DNA of 8,095 nt from JBCCYM01 sp039190005 (GTDB lineage Bacteria; Pseudomonadota; Gammaproteobacteria; UBA12402), in NCBI GenBank assembly GCA_039190005.1, contig JBCCYM010000074.1, forward strand, positions 1 through 8,095, in the 5' to 3' direction. This document shows positions 1 through 4,996 of this stretch, in pieces (position 1 is the stretch's first letter; the number at the start of each line of letters is the position of its first letter). The notes beneath the pieces are model-generated. The model did not search any database and was not told where the DNA came from. It worked only from the letters and a program-made list of their open reading frames with translations. The translations under genes and the position numbers were made by a program.

Positions 1-1
1 C

Positions 2-106
2 AGCGTGCTTTCATGGCTTGAATCATTTGGTCACGATAAGTTTGATCCACAACCTGTATCTGGTCATCAAGAATTATTAGAACGTAAAATTAGTGAGTAT
101 GTTTGA
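2..106 (+). CDS. C-terminal end of an unidentified protein (5' part outside the window)
   Basis: The frame that is open from base 2 gives 34 residues (SVLSWLESFGHDKF... ending ...LLERKISEYV) and stops at TGA 104-106. The composition is normal for a soluble protein, with a charged amphipathic C-terminus (ELLERKISEY) and no membrane segment. The other forward frames are interrupted earlier, so this is the likeliest coding frame, but 34 codons is too little to name a family and I do not recognise it. No terminator follows directly. The nearest stem-loop, at 355-378, lies beyond the repeat cluster. A chance open frame cannot be excluded. Confidence 0.5.
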   Translation, partial: SVLSWLESFGHDKFDPQPVSGHQELLERKISEYV

Positions 107-183
107 TAATCTTTGCCTGAGTTGACGGGCACTGATTTAAGTGAATTGTGACGTTGTAGATGTTGCGCTTTTGCTTGGCGAGC

Positions 184-227
184 CCTTCGACCCTTCGACA
201 GGCTCAGGGCAAGCAAGCTCAGGGACC
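184..227 (+). repeat. CTTCGAC/GCTCAGG repeat, copy 1 (44 bp)
   Basis: This 44-bp unit contains CCTTCGAC twice and GCTCAGGG twice, so it can fold partly on itself. It matches 4131-4174 at 43 of 44 positions in the same orientation; the only difference is A versus G at base 215. It heads a cluster of related shorter units running to about base 327. Short palindromic units with a CTTCGACA.GCTCAGG core are, from memory, widespread in intergenic DNA of unrelated bacteria. I infer a REP-like or mobile intergenic element, with no coding content. Confidence 0.85.
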
Positions 228-228
228 A

Positions 229-274
229 CCCTTCGACAGGCTCAACGTATAAGATGGCTGAGCTTGTCGAAGCC
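229..274. repeat. Inverted pair of CTTCGAC units forming a long hairpin
   Basis: Bases 231-244 (CTTCGACAGGCTCA) pair with 259-272 (TGAGCTTGTCGAAG) along all 14 positions. Thirteen are Watson-Crick pairs and one is a G-T wobble (239 with 264). The loop is 14 nt (245-258). One arm is a direct unit and the other the same unit inverted, as expected of paired REP-like elements. No T-run follows either arm, so it is not a canonical intrinsic terminator, although it could stabilise or attenuate a transcript reading through from the gene ending at 106. Confidence 0.75.
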
Positions 275-303
275 CAAGCACGTCCTCGGAAAACTTGTGT
301 GAT

Positions 304-327
304 GCCTTTCGGCAGGCTCAGGGACCA
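304..327 (+). repeat. Degenerate CTTCGAC/GCTCAGG unit
   Basis: GCCTTTCGGCAGGCTCAGGG followed by ACC resembles the second half of copy 1 (CCCTTCGACAGGCTCAGGG...ACC), with changes in the CTTCGAC part. It appears to be a diverged member of the cluster that starts at 184. Confidence 0.6.
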
Positions 328-354
328 CTGTGGTTTTTAGGTTTAAAGTAAGAA

Positions 355-384
355 GACTCTCCCGCAATCGGGGGAGTCGGTTTT
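355..384. terminator. Stem-loop terminator between repeat cluster and GNAT gene
   Basis: GACTCTCCCG (355-364) pairs with CGGGGGAGTC (369-378) over 10 bp, including one G-T wobble, around the loop CAAT. On the + strand GGTTTTA follows. On the - strand the stem lies 45 bp after the GNAT stop codon and is followed by a weaker T-rich stretch (TTCTTACTTT). It most likely ends the GNAT transcript and may work in both directions. Confidence 0.65.
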
Positions 385-423
385 AGAATGATTCGTTCAT
401 GGATTTATTCTGTTGCTCGTTTT

Positions 424-912
424 TTATGACTGGTTTTGTAAATACAATTTCATACCTTGATGCGTTGCTTTAAAACCTAACTTCTTATAAAACTTTATTG
501 CCTCTTGACGTTGTTTATTGCTTGTTAACTGGATAATTGTGGCACCGTTTGCTTTACCATAATCGATTGCTTCATTGATCATCCATGCGCCGATGTTTTG
601 TCCTCGATATTGAGCACGCACTCTTACGGCTTCAATCTGCATTCTTGTCGCGCCGGTAAATGTCAGTGAGGGTAAGATAGTAAGATGACAGGTGCCAATG
701 ATCTGATTATCCATTTCAACTACCATCAGATACTGATTGGGATCATTGTTGATTTTGTCGAATGCTTCAAGATAACGCTGATCAATATTTTCTGACGCTT
801 GCTCTCTTGTTTTGCCGAACTCATCTTGCTGTAGTAGCCAGATAATGGCTGGTAAGTCATGAATGTTGGCTTTGCGTTGGGTTAGTTTCATTTTGTATTC
901 ACAAGGAATCAC
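424..912 (-). CDS. GNAT family N-acetyltransferase
   Basis: This is a 162-residue protein of the Gcn5-related acetyltransferase fold, which moves an acetyl group from acetyl-CoA to an amine; the substrate cannot be read from the sequence. The acetyl-CoA pyrophosphate loop (motif A) is RGQNIGA at residues 103-109, after the beta strand MQIEAVRV. The C-terminal FYKKLGF (about 141-147) is the usual motif B ending. The long N-terminal stretch (RKANIHDLPAI, then an acidic helix) is typical of small single-domain GNATs. The start given is GTG at 910-912, with AAGGG three bases upstream, which is close. An ATG seven codons in (889-891) gives the more typical MKLTQRKA start but has no Shine-Dalgarno. 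The gene is divergent from abiEi across a short AT-rich gap. It is not an obvious part of the AbiE module, and may be a stand-alone accessory enzyme. Confidence 0.9.
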   Translation of the reverse strand: MIPCEYKMKLTQRKANIHDLPAIIWLLQQDEFGKTREQASENIDQRYLEAFDKINNDPNQYLMVVEMDNQIIGTCHLTILPSLTFTGATRMQIEAVRVRAQYRGQNIGAWMINEAIDYGKANGATIIQLTSNKQRQEAIKFYKKLGFKATHQGMKLYLQNQS

Positions 913-932
913 TTTCCCTTTTTATAAATTTA

Positions 933-961
933 TTGATATGCAGTTGCGTAAAAATTGCAAA
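933..961 (-). promoter_or_regulatory. Candidate promoter for the GNAT gene
   Basis: On the - strand TTTGCA (956-961) and TATCAA (933-938) are separated by 17 bp. Each matches the sigma-70 consensus at four of six positions, and the predicted start falls just upstream of the AAGGG near the GTG start. The -35 hexamer lies partly in the abiEi-side palindrome, so a repressor bound there could affect both directions. This is prediction only. Confidence 0.3.
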
Positions 962-973
962 TTATTACATTAT
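944..973 (+). promoter_or_regulatory. Candidate abiE promoter
   Basis: TTGCGT (944-949) and CATTAT (968-973) are 18 bp apart and match the -35 and -10 consensus at four of six positions each. The -10 lies inside the inverted repeat at 956-988, which suits a self-repressed toxin-antitoxin operon. Initiation near base 980 would leave a leader of only about 10 nt before ATG 990. Confidence 0.35.
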
Positions 974-988
974 GTGTAATAATTTGCA
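956..988. promoter_or_regulatory. Perfect 14-bp inverted repeat, probable AbiEi operator
   Basis: TGCAAATTATTACA (956-969) is followed after the 5-base spacer TTATG by its exact reverse complement TGTAATAATTTGCA (975-988). It ends one base before the abiEi start codon. AbiEi antitoxins of characterised type IV systems bind inverted repeats in their own promoter through an N-terminal winged helix and repress the operon. By analogy this is the operator, placed to block RNA polymerase and possibly ribosome entry. The palindrome is seen directly; the binding is inferred. Confidence 0.65.
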
Positions 989-989
989 T

Positions 990-1808
990 ATGAAAAGTTT
1001 TATTTCACATGATAAACAATTTCCTGCATATATTAATAGCCTTTTAAGTAAAGGGCAATACTGGTTCACCAAGCCTAGACTTAGGGAAGAACTTGGTTTA
1101 TCTGACGGTGCTATTAATGTGGCATTGTGGCGGATGGGTCAAAAATCAGCGGTGTGCCGGATAAAGAGGGATTTTTACGTTATTGTTCCTCCAGAACATC
1201 AAATAGCAGCTTGTTTGCCGGCACGTTGGTTTATTCATCCATTTATGGAATATCTGAAGCTGCCATATTATGTAGGCTTGCTTTCTGCTGCCAGTGTTCA
1301 TGGTTCAGCACATCAGCAAGTGATGATGTTACAAGTAGTCACTACAAAGCAAATGCGCCCAATCAATGTTGCTAATCAGCACATTCGATTTTATTATAAA
1401 CAAAATATTCAGAAAGAATTGCTTGAAAGCAAGAAAACACCTTTAAGCTATTTTACGATTTCTAATTTAGAATTAACTTTATTTGATCTTATCAAATATG
1501 CAAAAACAGGAGGACAGTTGCAGCAAGCTGCGACGGTTATCTATGAGCTTATTGAGAATATTAAGATGGATGCTCTTATAGAATTTATAAAAAATAGTGG
1601 CATTTCATTACCCGTTGCGCATCGATTTGGTTATGTTTTAGATAAGGTAATAAAATGCGAGATTGACTTATCACTTTTAGAACAGGCAATCAATGAGAGA
1701 AAACCTCGTTACATTCCTTTAGTGAGTGCTAATGATAAGGTGGCGTATGAAAAAAACCAGCGTTGGCATGTATTAGTAAATGCTGATATTGAGTTGGATG
1801 AGATATGA
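990..1808 (+). CDS. abiEi: Type IV toxin-antitoxin system antitoxin AbiEi
   Basis: This 272-residue protein belongs to the AbiEi antitoxin/transcriptional regulator family. Residues ~8-75 form a winged helix-turn-helix (YWFTKPRLREEL, then GLSDGAINVALWRM and a wing with IKRDFYVIVPP). The middle has the family stretch LPYYVGLLSAASVHG (~102-116), and the C-terminal half is helical (LELTLFDLIKYAKTGGQ onward). AbiEi represses its operon and counteracts the AbiEii nucleotidyltransferase without forming a stable complex. I chose ATG 990 because it follows the palindrome and gives a normal family N-terminus. No Shine-Dalgarno precedes it, and the in-frame TTG 933 and ATG 972 are upstream alternatives that also lack one. 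Its stop overlaps the abiEii start (ATGA, 1805-1808), indicating translational coupling. The gene is visibly AT-richer than the str operon, which suits horizontal acquisition. It is uninterrupted, unlike its partner. Confidence 0.88.
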   Translation: MKSFISHDKQFPAYINSLLSKGQYWFTKPRLREELGLSDGAINVALWRMGQKSAVCRIKRDFYVIVPPEHQIAACLPARWFIHPFMEYLKLPYYVGLLSAASVHGSAHQQVMMLQVVTTKQMRPINVANQHIRFYYKQNIQKELLESKKTPLSYFTISNLELTLFDLIKYAKTGGQLQQAATVIYELIENIKMDALIEFIKNSGISLPVAHRFGYVLDKVIKCEIDLSLLEQAINERKPRYIPLVSANDKVAYEKNQRWHVLVNADIELDEI

Positions 1809-2617
1809 TATTACAACGTTTTATTACACAATGGCGTGAGCAAATACCGTGGCCTGAACCTGAACAGATTGAGCATGATCTTATTCTGTCTCGGGCGCTT
1901 TGCGAATTATACTCATCACCTATAATTGCTGAGAATTTAGTTTTTAGAGGTGGAACGGCTTTACATAAACTTTTTTTCAATCAGCCAGGGCGATTTAGTG
2001 AAGATCTCGATTTTGTTCAAAAGATAGCTATGCCAATTGGTGATACAGTTACGGCAATTCGCGATTGTTTAGATTCATGGCTGGGTAAGCCAAGATGGAA
2101 ACAGAGTCAAGGGCGATTTACATTATACTATAACTTCGATACTGAGATAGAGCCTGTAATATCACGTAAGGTAAAGGTTGAAATTAATACTCGTGAGCAT
2201 TTTAATGTGTTGCCATATAAACAAATTCATTATAATCTTCAATCAGACTGGTATAAGGGGGCAGCGGTTATATCAACGTATCAATTATAGGAGCTACTTG
2301 GTACAAAATTGAGGGCATTGTATCAAAGGCAAAAAGGACGTGATCTATTTGATTTCTGGTATGCGAATAAAGAAATTAAGGGGATCGATTTTACTGAAGT
2401 CATTAGAATTTTTATGATCTATATGGAAAAAGGTAAAACGCCGGTGACCTATAAACAATATAAAGAAAATATCGATTTAAAAAGGTCAAACAAAGTATTT
2501 AATAATGATATTATACCTTTGCTATCACCTGAGATAGCGAAGTACTATGATCTTAATGAGGCATACGATTTATTATTTACGTTGATCGTTCCAAGTTTTA
2601 AAACTGTGGAATCGTAG
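1805..2617 (+). pseudogene. abiEii: AbiEii nucleotidyltransferase toxin, interrupted by an in-frame TAG
   Basis: Ignoring one stop, this reads as a 270-codon AbiEii/AbiGii-family toxin. It has GGTALHK (49-55) and SEDLDF (65-70) of the nucleotidyltransferase core, VKVEINTRE (123-131), and the C-terminal family motif KLRALYQRQKGRDLFD (168-183). TAG at 2288-2290 is codon 162, between ...VISTYQL and ELLGTKLRALY..., in the same frame with no insertion or deletion. Relatives normally have a charged residue such as Glu there, so GAG to TAG is the simplest explanation. The 161-residue product would lack the Lys and Asp corresponding to catalytic residues in studied members such as mycobacterial MenT proteins. 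I therefore infer an inactive toxin unless the stop is read through. The TAG adds an AGGAG sequence, and the downstream part (2309-2617) could start at TTG 2309. Start ATG 1805 overlaps the abiEi stop. A sequencing error is possible. Confidence 0.85.
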
Positions 2618-2701
2618 GAATAAAAAATAATTTTTCAAATTAGTCATGAGTTTTTGATTTCGAGACAACGGGTTAATTTCTTTCTGTATATAGTCAATAT
2701 C

Positions 2702-2723
2702 TTTTTGCTAATTTAAGCAAAAA
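2702..2723. other. Weak inverted repeat between convergent abiEii and MFS genes
   Basis: TTTTTGCT (2702-2709) and AGCAAAAA (2716-2723) are exact reverse complements around a 6-base loop. The stem is A/T-rich and not followed by a separate T-run on either strand, so it is at best a poor terminator. It is the only stem-loop I see in the 113-bp gap where these two genes converge. Confidence 0.35.
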
Positions 2724-2730
2724 AGCAACA

Positions 2731-4098
2731 TTATACATTGCGCTTTGTTACACCAAGCACAACCGTGGCAATTACCCACAGTATGATGGCAATAATGATC
2801 AAAAAAGTGGCAACCAGATGTACCGCATGAACAAGTGATACCTGCTTGCCGTAATTAAAGAACGCGGTAGATAATGCCAAGGCGATAACGCCGCCTAAAT
2901 TCATTAAGGTTAGCATCACGCCAGAGACTAGACCGCTATTCTCGACATCAGGTAAACGTGATAAACCCAGTGGCACGGAAATGCCGCTGCTTATTCCCCA
3001 GGCAGAGCCAAATAATATAAACGTTATCAGAATTAACCATAGCGGTCCATGTGTTTGTAATTGGGTGAACAGGGCCAAGCTAATGACACTGATAAAAAAT
3101 AGAGTGTGTGCGACTACTTTTTCACCTTTGAGATTATAGTAATGACCAGCAATAGCGGGTGTAATCACAGTCATGATGGTCATGGCAAATAGTGTTAAAC
3201 CCACTGAACCGGTTGTGAATCCGAGTGAATCATGCAGATAAAGTGGCATGATGAAAATAATCGCCCACGAAAGTGACACACCGGTAACAAAAGTAATGGT
3301 GCCGAGTAAAAACCCTTTGTTTAATAATAATTCAAATGGAATAATCGGCGCTGCTATTCGTTTTTCAGTAACAATAAATACCACAAGCGCGGTAATGAAT
3401 ACGATGGCCGCTATGATGACAGGCATGGAAAGCCAGCCATAGGTTTGACTTTCATTAATAACAAACAACAATCCGCTGATACAGAGTACCATGCTGATAA
3501 CACCAATCCAATCGACAGGCGGCGCTTGGCTTTGTTTGGATTCTTCAATAACAAATAGACAAATCGCGAAACTAATCAGAATGACCGGGAGATTGATGAA
3601 AAAAATCCAGCGCCAACTGGCGATGGTGACAATTAGACCACCAACTACTGGTCCAAACGCCAGCCCAATGCCAATAAGACTGCCATAAATGCTCAGCGCG
3701 CGATTTTGTTGATGTTCCGGAAATGCCCGTGCGGTAATGGCCATGCCGCTGGGGAAAATAGCGGAGCAGGTGAAGCCTTGCAGCATACGCATGGCAATCA
3801 GAAATCCGGGTGATTGCGCTAAACCTGCGCCTAAAGACGCTAAGGCAAAGCCGATCATGCTGGTGTAAAGAAATTTTCGTCGTCCTTTGAGATCACTTAA
3901 TCTGCCGCTGGTGACTAAAAATCCGACAAAGAAGAGTCCAAAACCATTGATTATCCATTGTAGCTCAGTGATCGAAGCGTGAAGCTCCTGTTGAATAGGG
4001 GTTAATGAGGTATTGACAATAGAAAAGTCAATGGCAATTATCGTACCAGCAATGCCAGTGCCGAGGAGTACCCACCATTTTTTGTTGCGCATAGTCAT
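2731..4098 (-). CDS. MFS drug exporter, DHA2 (EmrB/QacA-like) family
   Basis: This 455-residue inner-membrane protein is hydrophobic throughout, with roughly 13-14 predicted membrane helices. Proton-coupled export of drugs or metabolites is the family role; the substrate is unknown. The MFS motifs appear in order: D24 in helix 1 (IDFSIVNTSLTPIQ, motif D1), GRLSDLKGRRK (65-75, motif A in loop 2-3), R104 with Q107-G108 (RMLQG, motif B) and GLAFGPVVGG (145-154, antiporter motif C). It is slightly shorter than the usual 480-530 residues of this family but has no visible break. ATG 4096-4098 is the start because AAAGGA lies 4-5 bases upstream; an in-frame ATG two codons on is less well spaced. No periplasmic adaptor (EmrA) or TolC-like gene is adjacent, so it probably acts alone. 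It converges on abiEii and diverges from rpsL. Confidence 0.9.
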   Translation of the reverse strand: MTMRNKKWWVLLGTGIAGTIIAIDFSIVNTSLTPIQQELHASITELQWIINGFGLFFVGFLVTSGRLSDLKGRRKFLYTSMIGFALASLGAGLAQSPGFLIAMRMLQGFTCSAIFPSGMAITARAFPEHQQNRALSIYGSLIGIGLAFGPVVGGLIVTIASWRWIFFINLPVILISFAICLFVIEESKQSQAPPVDWIGVISMVLCISGLLFVINESQTYGWLSMPVIIAAIVFITALVVFIVTEKRIAAPIIPFELLLNKGFLLGTITFVTGVSLSWAIIFIMPLYLHDSLGFTTGSVGLTLFAMTIMTVITPAIAGHYYNLKGEKVVAHTLFFISVISLALFTQLQTHGPLWLILITFILFGSAWGISSGISVPLGLSRLPDVENSGLVSGVMLTLMNLGGVIALALSTAFFNYGKQVSLVHAVHLVATFLIIIAIILWVIATVVLGVTKRNV

Positions 4099-4130
4099 TG
4101 TTTCCTTTAGTTTAATGTGCTTGGAATAGT

Positions 4131-4174
4131 CCTTCGACCCTTCGACAGGCTCAGGGCAAGCGAGCTCAGGGACC
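4131..4174 (+). repeat. CTTCGAC/GCTCAGG repeat, copy 2 (44 bp)
   Basis: This is the second copy of the 44-bp unit found at 184-227, in the same orientation and with one difference (G at 4162). It starts 32 bp upstream of the MFS start codon. If the TATAAT at 4191-4196 is the MFS -10 box, the repeat is transcribed as part of the MFS 5' leader. The pair brackets the GNAT-abiE-MFS segment as direct repeats about 3.95 kb apart. Confidence 0.85.
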
Positions 4175-4190
4175 GCTGAATTTTAGCTAT

Positions 4191-4196
4191 ATTATA
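4191..4196 (-). promoter_or_regulatory. Candidate -10 box of the MFS gene
   Basis: The - strand reads a perfect TATAAT here, about 93 bp before the MFS start codon. No good -35 sits at 16-18 bp (the nearest is AAGACA at 15 bp), so strength is uncertain. Confidence 0.35.
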
Positions 4197-4231
4197 TGGA
4201 AAATGTCATGATGTCTTGCGAAATCATCACG

Positions 4232-4314
4232 AAAAGACAAAAAAACGGGAAAATCCTTATTTTTTACATATTTTTAATATTTTTTGCTTTTTTACTTGCA
4301 AAAGCACTAAAAAA
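4232..4314. promoter_or_regulatory. Phased A/T tracts, probable curved DNA or UP-element region
   Basis: Nine runs of four to seven A or T lie at centres near 4233, 4242, 4251, 4262, 4273, 4282, 4290, 4302 and 4311, on average about 9.8 bp apart. Such helical phasing is known to bend DNA. The last tract ends five bases before the TTTACT hexamer at 4319, where A/T-rich UP elements that contact the RNA polymerase alpha subunit normally sit. Strong ribosomal promoters often have this arrangement. The spacing is seen directly; the function is inferred. Confidence 0.5.
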
Positions 4315-4318
4315 GTGG

Positions 4319-4348
4319 TTTACTGTCGCCCCTATCGAAAGGTATGGT
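4319..4348 (+). promoter_or_regulatory. Candidate upstream promoter of the str operon
   Basis: TTTACT (4319-4324) and TATGGT (4343-4348), 18 bp apart, each match consensus at four of six positions. They lie directly downstream of the phased A/T tracts. A transcript from here would carry the hairpin at 4362-4391 and both short leader ORFs. Confidence 0.35.
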
Positions 4349-4361
4349 TATATTAAATGAG

Positions 4362-4391
4362 GGTTAAATGAGAAAAATTTCTCGATTAACC
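4362..4391 (+). other. Hairpin in the region upstream of rpsL
   Basis: GGTTAAATGAGAAA (4362-4375) and TTTCTCGATTAACC (4378-4391) pair at 12 of 14 positions, plus one G-T wobble and one A-A mismatch. The ideal loop is only two bases, so the top would open in RNA. The stem covers the start codon of the 17-codon ORF at 4368 and part of its Shine-Dalgarno. It has no T-run after it, so it is not a terminator. It could equally be a palindromic protein site. Confidence 0.5.
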
Positions 4392-4421
4392 TTGATTGAT
4401 CATGAACCCTATGCCCCTTAG
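4368..4421 (+). CDS. Possible 17-residue leader peptide ORF
   Basis: ATG 4368 follows GAGGG (4359-4363) at a good distance and encodes MRKISRLTLIDHEPYAP before TAG 4419-4421. Its start codon lies inside the hairpin at 4362-4391. I know of no such leader for the str operon, and the residues show no attenuator-like run of one amino acid. It may be chance, since good Shine-Dalgarno plus ATG combinations arise easily. The same frame stays open for 33 further codons after the stop, with hydrophobic content, but I give that no weight. Confidence 0.2.
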   Translation: MRKISRLTLIDHEPYAP

Positions 4422-4448
4422 GAACTCGTTGTGTATGAGTTACCTATC

Positions 4449-4477
4449 TTGGTGTATTGGTTCAGCTACTTTATAGT
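4449..4477 (+). promoter_or_regulatory. Candidate proximal promoter of the str operon
   Basis: TATAGT (4472-4477) matches the -10 consensus at five of six positions and has TTGGTG (4449-4454) 17 bp upstream. Initiation near 4484 would leave a leader of about 108 nt before rpsL. This is the best -10 box on the + strand in the gap. Confidence 0.45.
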
Positions 4478-4533
4478 AAATTTAAACGTCGTCGTTTATT
4501 TTTCGCGCGTTTTCTTACTATAGAGGGATAGTG

Positions 4534-4572
4534 ATGGTTTGTTGCCATCTCAGAATTTTAATTGATATTTAA
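4534..4572 (+). CDS. Possible 12-residue ORF in the rpsL leader
   Basis: ATG 4534 is six bases after GAGGG (4523-4527) and encodes MVCCHLRILIDI, ending at TAA 4570-4572, 19 bases before the rpsL start. The start sits in a small hairpin formed by GATGG (4533-4537) and CCATC (4545-4549). Its Shine-Dalgarno is at least as good as that of rpsL. A translated upstream ORF could load ribosomes near rpsL or tune its expression, but there is no comparative evidence here. Confidence 0.2.
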   Translation: MVCCHLRILIDI

Positions 4573-4591
4573 TTTTTGGAGTAATGCTTGT

Positions 4592-4966
4592 ATGCCAACG
4601 ATTAGTCAGCTGGTACGTAAGGGGCGCCATACGCCGAAAGAAAAAAGTAAAATGCCAGCGTTGAAAGCGTGTCCGCAGCGACGGGGTGTTTGTACTCGTG
4701 TTTATACGACAACGCCTAAGAAACCAAATTCGGCGTTGCGTAAAGTCGCGCGTGTGCGATTGACCAGTGGTTATGAAGTAACCGCTTATATCGGTGGTGA
4801 AGGGCATAATGTGCAGGAGCACTCGGTGGTATTGATTCGTGGTGGTCGGGTTAAAGATTTACCTGGTGTGCGTTATCACACTGTGCGTGGTAGCCTGGAT
4901 TTAGCTGGGGTGAACGATCGCAAGCAAGGTCGTTCTAAGTATGGTGCTAAGCGACCAAAAAGTTAA
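4592..4966 (+). CDS. rpsL: 30S ribosomal protein S12
   Basis: S12 is the decoding-centre protein of the small subunit. At 124 residues it has the same length as the E. coli protein. The diagnostic stretches CTRVYTTTPKKPNSALRK, YIGGEGHNVQEHSVVLIRGG and VKDLPGVRYHTVRG are intact. Lys43 and Lys88 (Lys42 and Lys87 in mature numbering), whose replacement gives streptomycin resistance, are both wild type, and so is the adjacent Asp that is methylthiolated in many bacteria. The N-terminal tail (KGRHTPKEKSKMPALKA) is more diverged. The start ATGCCAACG gives the family MxTI start and has GGAG 10 bases upstream; an ATG at 4584 is out of frame. It is the first gene of the str operon, with rpsG following 30 bp later. 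rpoC, its upstream neighbour in many bacteria, is absent here. Confidence 0.98.
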   Translation: MPTISQLVRKGRHTPKEKSKMPALKACPQRRGVCTRVYTTTPKKPNSALRKVARVRLTSGYEVTAYIGGEGHNVQEHSVVLIRGGRVKDLPGVRYHTVRGSLDLAGVNDRKQGRSKYGAKRPKS

Positions 4967-4996
4967 CTAATAATGTAATGCTGGGAAATTGATAGT

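Noticed and set aside
184..327. Repeat cluster considered as a CRISPR array
   Set aside because: The units differ in length, occur in both orientations and have no regular unique spacers; no cas gene is present.
1127..1375. Out-of-frame ORF inside abiEi
   Set aside because: It is fully contained in abiEi, whose own frame encodes a recognisable family.
2702..2723. Intrinsic terminator for abiEii or MFS
   Set aside because: The stem is almost all A/T and no independent T-run follows it on either strand; kept only as a weak inverted repeat.
184..4174. The bracketed block considered as a composite transposon
   Set aside because: There is no transposase or integrase gene, and the flanking repeats lack IS-like terminal inverted repeats with target duplications.
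4422..4523. 33-codon open stretch after the TAG of the 17-codon ORF, with hydrophobic content
   Set aside because: It has no start of its own and overlaps the best promoter candidate; open runs of this length are common by chance in AT-rich DNA.
4562..4591. N-terminal extension of S12 from ATG 4562
   Set aside because: It has no ribosome site, and it adds ten residues not found in S12; ATG 4592 gives the standard N-terminus.
4550..4822. Antisense open frame across the start of rpsL
   Set aside because: It mirrors a highly conserved ribosomal protein gene and has a composition typical of a shadow frame.
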